This document shows, one piece after another, positions 30,087 through 38,632 of a stretch of DNA of 64,000 bases (the stretch's first letter is position 1; each line of letters begins with the position of its first letter). The stretch covers positions 107,118-171,117 of the forward strand of contig NZ_BBMK01000007.1 of assembly GCF_000755285.1 (NCBI RefSeq), written 5' to 3'. Under the pieces are notes generated by a model. The model had not been told where the DNA came from, did no database searches, and saw only the letters and a list, made by a program, of their open reading frames with translations. Made by a program: the position numbers and the translations under genes. Source of the stretch: Nonlabens ulvanivorans (lineage in GTDB: Bacteria > Bacteroidota > Bacteroidia > Flavobacteriales > Flavobacteriaceae).

Positions 30087-31368
30087 ATAATTCTTTTTTT
30101 AATAGTATCACGATTACTATAAAGTACACGATATAATTTGCAACATGTGCCATGACTATTCCTTCTATACCATATAATGGTAGAAGAATCATACTAAAGA
30201 TATAAAAGCTTAATACACTTACTATTTCAGCTACCAAATACTTTTTAATATCATTGCGAGCAATAAATTGAAAGGCTAGAACTGTAGTGACTATTTTAAT
30301 AAAATCACCTATCAATTGCCATTTAAACAGCGGCTTCATTCCGTCAAACTCGGCATTAAATAAATATTGGACAATAAGGTCCTTAGAAAAATATACTGCT
30401 ATTAAACCTAACAGTAGGAAAGGTAAAATGGTTTTATAAAAATGTGTTATTGTAGTTTTAAAATAGATTGCACTATCATTTTTACTTAGTTTAGGTAACA
30501 CGTACATACTTATTAAACTAGTTGCAAAAAGTAAATAGTAACTAGAAACCCTAATCATTCCTTCCCACCAACCAGCTTCTGCATCACCAACTTGTGTGCG
30601 CACTTCATTACGCACGAGTATAGCAACCATAGGTAATAAAAAGGCACTTACCAAAGCCATAACGCTATATGAAAAGAACTTTTTGGCAACTTGTTGATTC
30701 CATTGAAAACCGATTAATTCAAAAAAAGAAATTTGATTATGAATTGCATTTTTAAGGAAAATAAATCCAATAATACATTGAATAAACGGGACTAATACAA
30801 TTCCATATAATGCACCAGTAAGGTTAAAATTATAAATCAAATAAGCTGAAATTATAAAAATCACTAGACTAATGACAACCTGTAAAGCGATGTATCTTTT
30901 AAAAACTTCAAAACCTTGTAATAATGAAGTCATGAATATAAAAACAACATAGAACGGCAACGAAACAGCAAATAATCTAAATACGGTGATAAAAGACACA
31001 TCTGTTGCAATTAGATAATCATCTAGCCATGGAGCTACTATAAATATTACAATCGCAAGAAATAGACTAGATATGATTGATAGTGACCATGCGGTTTTAT
31101 AATGATTTTTTAATTCAGTAAAATCCTTGCGATAGGTCGCTGCATAAGTCACTAGTCCGTGTTCAAATCCCAAAATAGCAAAAGTCTGTATACCTTGAGT
31201 AAAATTGCGCAAATTACCCATAATAGCCATTCCAGCGGGACCAGCATAGTCTGCAATGATGCGTGACATAATTGCTCCTATACTTATTTTAATAAGAATG
31301 AATATACCGTTAAAACTTGCTACTTTAAGCAATACATTTTTTGTAAAAAAACTTAAGAGAGATCTCAT
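30070..31368 (-). CDS. O-antigen/polysaccharide flippase (Wzx-like, MATE/MVF fold)
   Basis: A 432-residue integral membrane protein with about 12 to 14 hydrophobic segments. The N-terminal KISIGAIMSRIIADYAGPAGMAIMGNLRNF resembles O-antigen translocases of the WzxE type. It would flip undecaprenyl-linked sugar units across the inner membrane. It is cotranscribed with, and directly follows, the sugar aminotransferase (stop and start share a base), which supports a role in making a surface glycan carrying an amino sugar. The acceptor glycan is unknown. Confidence 0.85.
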   Translation of the reverse strand: MRSLLSFFTKNVLLKVASFNGIFILIKISIGAIMSRIIADYAGPAGMAIMGNLRNFTQGIQTFAILGFEHGLVTYAATYRKDFTELKNHYKTAWSLSIISSLFLAIVIFIVAPWLDDYLIATDVSFITVFRLFAVSLPFYVVFIFMTSLLQGFEVFKRYIALQVVISLVIFIISAYLIYNFNLTGALYGIVLVPFIQCIIGFIFLKNAIHNQISFFELIGFQWNQQVAKKFFSYSVMALVSAFLLPMVAILVRNEVRTQVGDAEAGWWEGMIRVSSYYLLFATSLISMYVLPKLSKNDSAIYFKTTITHFYKTILPFLLLGLIAVYFSKDLIVQYLFNAEFDGMKPLFKWQLIGDFIKIVTTVLAFQFIARNDIKKYLVAEIVSVLSFYIFSMILLPLYGIEGIVMAHVANYIVYFIVIVILLKKELFNSAS

Positions 31369-32459
31369 TAATAGTTATTTACAACGTGGACTACTTTTTC
31401 GATTTCTGATTGAGATAGTAATGGATGACATGGTAGACTTACCTCTGTTTGATGTAAAATCTCAGTTTGTGGAAAACTTAAATCATTCAACTCTTTAAAA
31501 GCTTCTTGTTGATGTGGTGGCACTGGATAATGCACATTGGTCTCAATACCATTCTCCAACATATAGTTTTGAAAATGATCCCGATCCGTCACAAAAACAG
31601 GAAAGACATGCCAAGCGTTATGTATTAAAAAGTTCACATTAGTAGTGATAACATGATCATTTCTAAAATGGTCAAAATAATATTGAGCAATTTTTGAACG
31701 TTGCAAATTATCCTCATCAAGCAATGTTAACCTATTACACAAAAAGGCAGCTTGCAATGGATCTAGCCTGCTATTCATTCCTTTCACGGAGTTCTGAAAT
31801 CGATTATCCCTACCATAATTTGCTAATTTACGAGCCATAGCCGCTAGTAAATGATCATTTGTGGTGATGGCACCACCATCACCTAAAGCACCTAAATTTT
31901 TTGTAGGGTAAAAAGAGAAAGCACTTGCTCTAGCTAGGCTTCCTGATCGTCGACCATCGTTATTTATTGCACCGTGAGATTGTGCACTGTCACAATATAC
32001 TGGTTTTTGATGCGCTGCTGCAAAAGCGTAAACCTCATCACTTACTAATTTACCATATAAATCAACGGTAATAATAGCATCTACTCTATCTATTTGCGAC
32101 TTCAAATCATCAACTGACAGTAATATATCTGTAACGTCTACCGGGACAGGCTGCATTCCTGCGTGGATAATACTTAAAAATGTTGCTATATATGTATGGG
32201 CAGGTAGAAGAATTTTAGCATTCTGTACAAGATTACCTAATTCCTTTTCGGCCAATAATATTAAGGTCAGAGCGTCTAAACCATTTCCTGTACTTACAAC
32301 CTTATTAACACCACAATAATCTGCAAATTGCTTTTCAAATTGTTCCACATAAGGACCTCCAATGTATCTACCTGATTTGCAAACAGATGCAAAAGACTGC
32401 TGATCTTTATGATAAAAACGCGCATTGAGCTCTCGTAACGGTAGGTAAGATATCTTCAA
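31368..32459 (-). CDS. DegT/DnrJ/EryC1/StrS-family sugar aminotransferase
   Basis: A 363-residue PLP-dependent enzyme. It shows YLPLRELNARF at the start, GGPYVEQFEKQFADYCG, the PLP-binding region VSTGNGLDALTLIL, and the Schiff-base lysine in SFYPTKNLGALGDGGAI. Members of this group (FdtB/WecE/QdtB-like) transfer an amino group to a dTDP-keto-sugar. Neighbours are a flippase, a small membrane protein and a FemAB/GNAT-like protein, similar to fdt/qdt modules that make N-acylated dideoxy amino sugars. The matching isomerase is not in the window. Confidence 0.88.
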   Translation of the reverse strand: MKISYLPLRELNARFYHKDQQSFASVCKSGRYIGGPYVEQFEKQFADYCGVNKVVSTGNGLDALTLILLAEKELGNLVQNAKILLPAHTYIATFLSIIHAGMQPVPVDVTDILLSVDDLKSQIDRVDAIITVDLYGKLVSDEVYAFAAAHQKPVYCDSAQSHGAINNDGRRSGSLARASAFSFYPTKNLGALGDGGAITTNDHLLAAMARKLANYGRDNRFQNSVKGMNSRLDPLQAAFLCNRLTLLDEDNLQRSKIAQYYFDHFRNDHVITTNVNFLIHNAWHVFPVFVTDRDHFQNYMLENGIETNVHYPVPPHQQEAFKELNDLSFPQTEILHQTEVSLPCHPLLSQSEIEKVVHVVNNY

Positions 32460-32523
32460 GTTTTCTATGGCTGTTATTATTTAAACGTTTTTAAAAGTAA
32501 GAAAGTATTTAGCAATTGAATCC

Positions 32524-32814
32524 CTAAAGTGTTTTTGTAAAATAATTAAATATAAAAAAACTAGCTAAACCAATGAATAACAATACATTGACCAATAAAG
32601 CGAATTTCTGTTTTTTAGTTTTCTCCTCTCTTAAACTTAAGACTGAACAAGTGAAACCAATTAAAATACTCATGTATTGAAAAGTAATTAAATAAGCTAT
32701 AATCATATCAAACTGTGTGCTTGCATTGCGATCTAATTGCGATAAGATTAAAAAAAGGGATAATAGAACAATTGAAATCCATGCAAAATGCAGGGAACGC
32801 TTACTATATTTCAT
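32524..32814 (-). CDS. Small membrane protein of unknown function
   Basis: A 96-residue protein with three predicted hydrophobic helices (FAWISIVLLSLFLILSQL, IIAYLITFQYMSILIGF, FALLVNVLLFIGLASFFIF). I do not recognise a family. It starts 2 bp before the stop side of the FemAB-like gene in the same operon, so it is probably translated with it. A helper role for the flippase or in surface sugar modification is only a guess. Confidence 0.7.
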   Translation of the reverse strand: MKYSKRSLHFAWISIVLLSLFLILSQLDRNASTQFDMIIAYLITFQYMSILIGFTCSVLSLREEKTKKQKFALLVNVLLFIGLASFFIFNYFTKTL

Positions 32815-32816
32815 AC

Positions 32817-33755
32817 TTATATTTTACTCCATTTTGACCTATATACTGGCTGATTAATGGCTCCTAATTCTTCTTTAAATCGTTGTAAACCTCTATTTAT
32901 AGTTCCATCACTATCGTTCACATGTCCATAATCGATAAAATGATAATCGTGATCTTTAAAATCTTTACTAGCTTCAATATATAAAAAATCCAAGGCACTT
33001 TTTTTCATGCCGTCGATGGTTGCGGCAGCGTATTGTGATTTTACAATAGCTCCTTTTATAAAGAAGGTTACACCTGCTAATAATTCATTTCTCTCATAGA
33101 TCAAAAACTGCTTAATATGGTTAGGAAATCTAGAGGATAATAATTCCATCTCGGCAACTGTATGAACTGGACTAGATTGATGTCTAGCTTTTAATTGAGG
33201 CTTCAATATATCATTCCAAAATATTCTAAATTCATTATTAACAACTAATCTCAAATTATCAAATTTACCGTTACGGTAACCACTCGTTTTTTTTGAGGAG
33301 ATATTATATTCAGTTCTTAAGTCTACATACAGATTATTCAAGGCTTGAAATGTAATAAAATCTAGGAATTCAAACTGTTTAATAGTCTCCATGTGATGAT
33401 GATTATAAATAACTGGCTGCCATCTTATTTCAACAGTTAAGTAATGAACTTTAAGATAAAAAATGACCTCAGTTAAAATAGCATTCATTAATTTCTTAGA
33501 GGTTTCTAACTTCATAAACACACCTCCATAGGTTAAACCTTGATGACTATAAAACTGATCTCCTACTCTATTTCCTGGAATACAAGCTACCAGTATATCA
33601 TCATCATAGACCATCAAGCTAGCGTCTTCAAAACGATCTTCATGATAATCCATGAAACTCCTATTTAATAAAAAAGTGCCATTACAGGTTTGCTTTATGA
33701 AAGCATTCCATGTAATGCGTTTTTTGGATAGTATTTTTGAATGGTAATGTTCAAT
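32817..33755 (-). CDS. FemAB/GNAT-like acyltransferase, start unclear
   Basis: The first ATG (33653) gives 278 residues, but the frame stays open upstream and encodes a conserved-looking N-terminus: WNAFIKQTCNGTFLLNRSF runs straight into MDYHEDRFEDASLMVY, the usual opening of this family in Bacteroidota. The frame is open to a stop just above 33755, where only ATT (and ATA) codons precede, so the real start is ATT or is hidden by a sequencing error. The core has a GNAT-like fold (LLAGVTFFIKGAIVKSQYAAATIDG). Neighbouring the aminotransferase, it may acylate the amino sugar, as FdtC-like proteins do (inference). Confidence 0.7.
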   Translation of the reverse strand: MEHYHSKILSKKRITWNAFIKQTCNGTFLLNRSFMDYHEDRFEDASLMVYDDDILVACIPGNRVGDQFYSHQGLTYGGVFMKLETSKKLMNAILTEVIFYLKVHYLTVEIRWQPVIYNHHHMETIKQFEFLDFITFQALNNLYVDLRTEYNISSKKTSGYRNGKFDNLRLVVNNEFRIFWNDILKPQLKARHQSSPVHTVAEMELLSSRFPNHIKQFLIYERNELLAGVTFFIKGAIVKSQYAAATIDGMKKSALDFLYIEASKDFKDHDYHFIDYGHVNDSDGTINRGLQRFKEELGAINQPVYRSKWSKI

Positions 33756-33834
33756 GGAAAATATTCAGTGTGCTAAGATAGCAGAATAATTAATCCATTT
33801 TAAGTAATATCATAGGTAGTAAGCATTAAAAAGC

Positions 33835-34634
33835 TTAATTGAGTAACTCGATAATTTCAGTCGCTTTATTAGCATTATATAAGTTTTCCCTTTCTATTTT
33901 ATTAAAAATCATAAGAGCGTTCTTTTCGTCACCTTTTTTAAGGTATAAAAGTCCTTTATACCAATAACCTTTTTCTGCATCTAGGAAATTACTAGATATC
34001 AATTGATCATAAGCGATTATGCTTCATCATAATCGCCCATTTCCATTAAAGAGATTCCCTTCAAAAGATAGAACGCTGGTAGGTTTTCCTGCGATGTAAT
34101 TATAGAGTTTTCAATAAGAGGCAGTGCTTCATTGTATTTTTCATCAATAAATAATGTAGTCGCCTCATCTAAGGCGCTTTGAGTATCGCCATCTCTTACT
34201 ATAGAATATGTGAGTTGGTTTTTATCTAAATATGTAGCATAAACACGCTCTGGATTTGAATCTGTCCCATTAAATTGAGAAACACTTATAATTATAACAA
34301 CAGATGCAGCAGCTGCATAAATAAGATGCTTCCATCTGAAGTCATACCTTGACTTGAGAGATTCACCAGAGTGATCGATGTTCTTTAAAGTAGCTTTAAG
34401 GTTTACAATGTCTTCATCATTAAATAAGTCTTGATATTCAATTATTACAGATTTATTCACATTACTAGCAAAACTCCAACCTGCCTTATGAAATGTATCA
34501 TGAAGCTGTTTTTCTATAATTAACTGTTCAACAAATTTTGAGTCTTTTTTTCTTACTTCGAACTGGACATGTTCCTCATTGGATAAGGAATTTTTAAAGT
34601 ACTTTTCTAATAATAGGTCGTCTGGCGTAATCAT
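33835..34634 (-). CDS. TPR membrane protein next to ECF sigma gene, candidate anti-sigma factor (frameshift)
   Basis: About 266 residues when joined. The N-terminal cytoplasmic part (LEKYFKNSLSNEEHVQFEVRKK) resembles the zinc-less anti-sigma heads of Bacteroidota. One membrane helix follows (LIYAAAASVVIIISVSQF), then periplasmic TPR-like repeats (YNEALPLIENSII, GDYDEAIIAYDQLIS). A missing A near 34017 stops the frame early; the other frame runs to 33835 (ATEIIELLN). The ATG overlaps the sigma gene stop by 4 bp, so the two are translationally coupled. The role as anti-sigma factor is inferred from position and topology. Confidence 0.75.
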
Positions 34635-35195
34635 AATTCTTTTAGGGCATTAAATCTAGGGCTATCTTTGATAAGCTCTATCAGTTTCTTTTTGCATTTA
34701 AAGACACGTTGTCTTGCGACTGTTTCAGAACTATATGCTAAATCCTTCACCATATCAGCATAGGATACATCATTAAAAAACATTTCAAGAATAGATTTAC
34801 AGTTATTTGAACTAAGGTCCAAAGCTGCTTGAAATAATTCTAATCGTTCTTGTTCTAATAAAACATGTGCATCTTCATTTTTCACATAGAACTGTTCCTC
34901 CTCTATATCTTTTGTTACCCAATGTGAAGATTTATTTAGCTCTCTCCTCCATAAATTCTTACAAGCGGTAAATAAAAAAAGCCTTAAAACTAGAATTAAT
35001 TGAAAACGGGTTCTTTTTGTATCTAACGGCTATTTGAACTAATGCTTTTTGGAATACATCCTCTGCATCTTCAACTGAACCTTTATTTTGAACCACAAAT
35101 TTTTTCACCTTAGGCAAGGTGTCCTTATAGAGTTCTGAAATCACAGCAGAGTCACTCGTTAATAAGGCTCTTAAGTATTTTAAATCATCTGCCAT
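34631..35195 (-). CDS. ECF RNA polymerase sigma factor (frameshift)
   Basis: About 187 residues. Region 2 is in KYLRALLTSDSAVISELYKD and EDAEDVFQKALVQIAVRY; region 4 in CKSILEMFFNDVSYADMVKDLAYSSETVARQRVFKCKKKL, with the HTH. A T7 run near 34975 (six expected) splits the gene between SSFKAF and LFTACKNLWRRELNKS, the region 2.4 part. It is divergent from the lipoprotein/CHAT genes and coupled to the TPR protein. It is the best candidate to read the GGGTAACA-N16-AACA sites found in this region. Confidence 0.85.
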
Positions 35196-35237
35196 TTGAA
35201 CAAATATATAAGTAAATCATAAAGAGTTTATTTTTAT

Positions 35238-35265
35238 GGGTAACAAAAAACAACTCCTGGTAACA
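35238..35265 (+). promoter_or_regulatory. Candidate ECF promoter GGGTAACA-N16-AACA, copy 1
   Basis: GGGTAACA at 35238-35245, then 16 bases, then AACA at 35262-35265; the ATG of the lipoprotein gene is at 35302. Another GGGTAACA (35269-35276) and a GGTAACA (35259-35265) follow, giving three tandem GGTAACA words in 40 bp. Spacing and position suit a -35/-10 pair of an ECF sigma factor. Confidence 0.5.
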
Positions 35266-35301
35266 GTAGGGTAACATCCTAAATTATAAAACCCTACTTT
35301 T

Positions 35302-35679
35302 ATGAAAAATTTATTTTTAAAACTAATTTTGTGCTCAATTATCTCGTTAACTATCACTTCTTGTAGTGTAAATTCTCTTGAAGAAGATGATTTAACTTTA
35401 CAGAATTCTAGTCTACAATTAAAAAGTAATACAGCTAAGTTAAAACTATACGTAAGCTGGGAACCAAACGCAACAAAAGATCAACAAACTCATTTAAGAG
35501 AAGAGTTAAAATACTCTAATCCTTACCTAATACTTCACTCCTACACTATTGATGAAAACATTCACAGTGGTGAGATATGGGAATTATCATTTCAACAATC
35601 TGAAGCAGAATCTACAGATCCAGTATTATGGATAGAAGATGAAACTGTAATAGACATTGCAAGCTTTGAACCCTTTTAA
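35302..35679 (+). CDS. Small lipoprotein upstream of CHAT gene, unknown function
   Basis: A 125-residue protein with a lipoprotein signal (ISLTITSC). The mature part (LKLYVSWEPNATKDQQTHLREEL) is short and beta/alpha mixed, with no family I recognise. It begins 26 to 60 bp after the candidate ECF promoter and is 38 bp upstream of the CHAT-TPR gene, so the two probably form an operon. It might be a substrate, inhibitor or sensor for the CHAT peptidase (speculative). Confidence 0.75.
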   Translation: MKNLFLKLILCSIISLTITSCSVNSLEEDDLTLQNSSLQLKSNTAKLKLYVSWEPNATKDQQTHLREELKYSNPYLILHSYTIDENIHSGEIWELSFQQSEAESTDPVLWIEDETVIDIASFEPF

Positions 35680-35717
35680 AATATAAATGTGTAAATTAGA
35701 TTTCACAATATAAAGTT

Positions 35718-38416
35718 TTGAAATCTAGTTTTAACCGTATTATCTTTTGGCTACTTGTACTTTGCTTAGGCAATACTGCTAGTAGCCATTTTTACGAGTT
35801 GTTTGATTCGCTAGAAAAAAATAAAGGTGTTGAAGGATTACAACCTCAACTAGACAGTGTTTTAAGCATCACGACAGACCAGACTACATTTTCAAAAATG
35901 TCACATGATTTCTCTGTAAAATACTTTAGACTCAGAGATTATGAAGCAGCTATCAAATATGCACTAATAGAAGTTCAATCGTTTGAGAAAGCACAAATCA
36001 TTAATGATAGATATACTAAAGCCCTTTACCAACTAGGATATTTTTATGAGCAAACAGCTCAACTTGAAGTAGCGATACAATACTATAGTAAGATAATTTC
36101 TGTAGAACCTAATTCTTATAGAACAATACAATCCTATGGAAAATTGGGAGATTGCTACTATAAAATAGGAGACTATTATCAAGCCGAGATTTACTTTCTA
36201 AAAGCTATATCAGATCTAGACAACTATAATGCTTCAGGTTTTTTAGCATCTCAATATCTCAATTTATCAAGAGTATACCACACCTTAAATACAGATGAGT
36301 CCCAAGAAAAAGAACTTAAAACATTGAATAAAGTTCTAGAAATAAATAGAAAGGATCAACTCAATGATCGTAGATTATCCATCTTATATAATAATCTAGC
36401 AAATTACTACAACAACGAAAAGTCATATAACTTTAAACAGGCAAAAAAATACTACCAAAAACTACTCAATCATTCCATAAAAAATACAGATTCCACATCT
36501 ATAGGCATAGGGTATGGTAATCTAGGTAACCTTTATATTAAACAAGGCATCGATAGTGCAAAATACTACCTAAATAAGAGTTTAGAATATTCATTATCTA
36601 TTGAATCAAAAGACCGTGTTTTTAAAAATATCGCAGACCTAGAATTAAAAAATGGCCATCTAGAAAATTCTTTAATTTTTCTAGATAAAGCCATTCATGT
36701 AAATTACACAAATAGTAATATAAATTTAAAACAGCCCACACTAGTTGAATTTAAAGATGCCATTGATCCAATAGGAGTAATTAATTCGCTTTCTAAAAAA
36801 GCAGAAGTTTTATTACAACAATATGAAGAATCTAAGCAAAACGAGTATGTGATAGAAGCGTTTAAAAATCTACAAACGGCAGACTCACTTATTGATTATA
36901 TACAAGACTCAAACAGTGAAGAAAGTTCAAAAATGTATTGGCGTAAGGAAGCCTCAAAAGTCTATCATCATGCAGTTTATTGTTCTTTCATTCTTGAAAA
37001 CACAACTTTAGCATTTGCATATAGCGAGAAAAATAAAGCTGTACTACTCACTGAAAATATTATACAAAACTCTATTGACATACCTGCAACCGTTAAAAAC
37101 AGAAAGAAGTTTTTAAAGAACAAGCTTTTAGAATATGAAAAAAAACTTGAAGAAAAAAAGGATTCCAGCTCCATAAAATTTTATAATAAAGCAATCCTTA
37201 ATCAGCGCCTTCAAATAAAAAGCTATGACGACTCTATAAATAAAACTTATTCTGAAGGAGTCAATAGAACGTATCTTAATCAATTAACTAATTTATCAGA
37301 CGTCCAGAAAGGTTTGAAGAGTAATGAAATAATAATTTCTTACGTCTGGAATAAGGAAGTACTTTTTAAAGACCACCTTATGTGCTTATTAATTACACCT
37401 ACAGATGCTCAAATATTTGAACTAGAAAATGCAGGTGAATTAAGTATAGAAATAGCCCAATACTTGCAGCTTCTCTCACAGCCATTTAGTACAGAGCGTG
37501 ATATAAAAAATTATGCGATAAAAGCACATTCTATATATAACAGACTTATTCCAGAAGAAATCCAGACACAAATAACAGCAAAAAAAATAACCATTATTGC
37601 AGACGGACAGTTACAAAATATCCCATTCGACGCCTTAATAACAGACATCGATCAACATACTTATTTGATTAGTAAAAGTCAAGTCAACTATGCATACTCC
37701 TTATCATTTTCTAAAAGCAATGCTGCCATAAATAGAACGGCTGAAAAAAACCTAATAAGCTTCTCTCCTACCACATTTAACCTTATAGGTTTACCTAAAT
37801 TATATAATACAAATGAGGAGATAACTTCTATAAACAAATACATTGAAGGTGATAATTACATAAATAATAACGCTACTAAAAGTAATTTTAAAGAGTACAT
37901 CAATGATTATAAAATTATACATCTTGCCACACACGCAAGTTCTGGAGAGAATCCTTTTATAGCCTTTCATGACAGCAAGTTGAGTATCAAAGAACTTTAT
38001 TCCCTAGAGAATAATGCTCAACTTGTTTTCTTAAGTGCTTGCGATACTTCTATCGGAGAAATCATTCAAGGTGAAGGCACCTTGACACTCGCAAGAGGTT
38101 TTTTCTACACAGGATCGCAAGCAGTAGTGGCCTCTTTATGGAAGACTAGCGATAAGTCTACCTCATATATAGTAGAAGACTTTTATAAAAATATAGAAGA
38201 GAAAAAAGGTGTTTCAACAGCTTTACATAATGCAAAACTTAAATACATTAAAGAACACAGCCTCTCTGACGCTTCTCCTTACTATTGGGCCTCATTAAAA
38301 GCCATGGGCGATGATCAACCATTTCTTTAGGTGGCTATACTTTATACTATTGGATTGTAGGTATTTTAGCTCTTATTCTTTTGACCTTCTTTTTCTTAAA
38401 GACACGTAAAGGATAA
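35718..38416 (+). CDS. CHAT-domain peptidase with TPR repeats and C-terminal membrane anchor (frameshift at 3' end)
   Basis: About 899 residues. Start TTG at 35718, then a signal-like segment (IIFWLLVLCLGNTASS) and at least six TPR units (residues about 40-330, e.g. YEQTAQLEVAIQYYSKIIS). A CHAT domain follows, with the catalytic His in IIHLATHASSG (about residue 735) and Cys in VFLSACDTS (about 772). The frame stops at 38330 after GDDQPF, but with one more T near 38324 it continues into a membrane helix (YWIVGILALILLTFFFLKTRKG) up to 38416, the usual tail of such proteins. The CHAT domain would then lie in the periplasm. Probable regulated protease; target unknown. Confidence 0.85.
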
Positions 38417-38448
38417 TCAATATTATTCACGTTATTTCCTACGTATTA

Positions 38449-38464
38449 CGCTTTCGCGAAAGTG
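38449..38464. repeat. Palindrome copy CGCTTTCGCGAAAGTG, intergenic
   Basis: One change from consensus. Flanks ATTA and TAAT extend the symmetry to 24 bases (38445-38468). It lies just after the CHAT gene and could act as a 3' hairpin. Confidence 0.75.
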
Positions 38465-38531
38465 TAATAACATCTTCATTTCACCATTTCACGACCACTT
38501 GTCTAATAAATTTATTCAGAATCTAGGTTCT

Positions 38532-38559
38532 GGGTAACAAAGGATTCTTTAATAGAACA
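38532..38559 (+). promoter_or_regulatory. Candidate ECF promoter GGGTAACA-N16-AACA, copy 2
   Basis: GGGTAACA at 38532-38539 and AACA at 38556-38559, exactly 16 bases apart as in copies 1 and 3. The start codon of the secreted protein is 73 bp downstream. Confidence 0.5.
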
Positions 38560-38632
38560 ACCTATCGAATGCATTCTGGGAGACTTTCTGAAAACCCATT
38601 TAACAGAGTAGGAACTAACCAAATCAATTATC

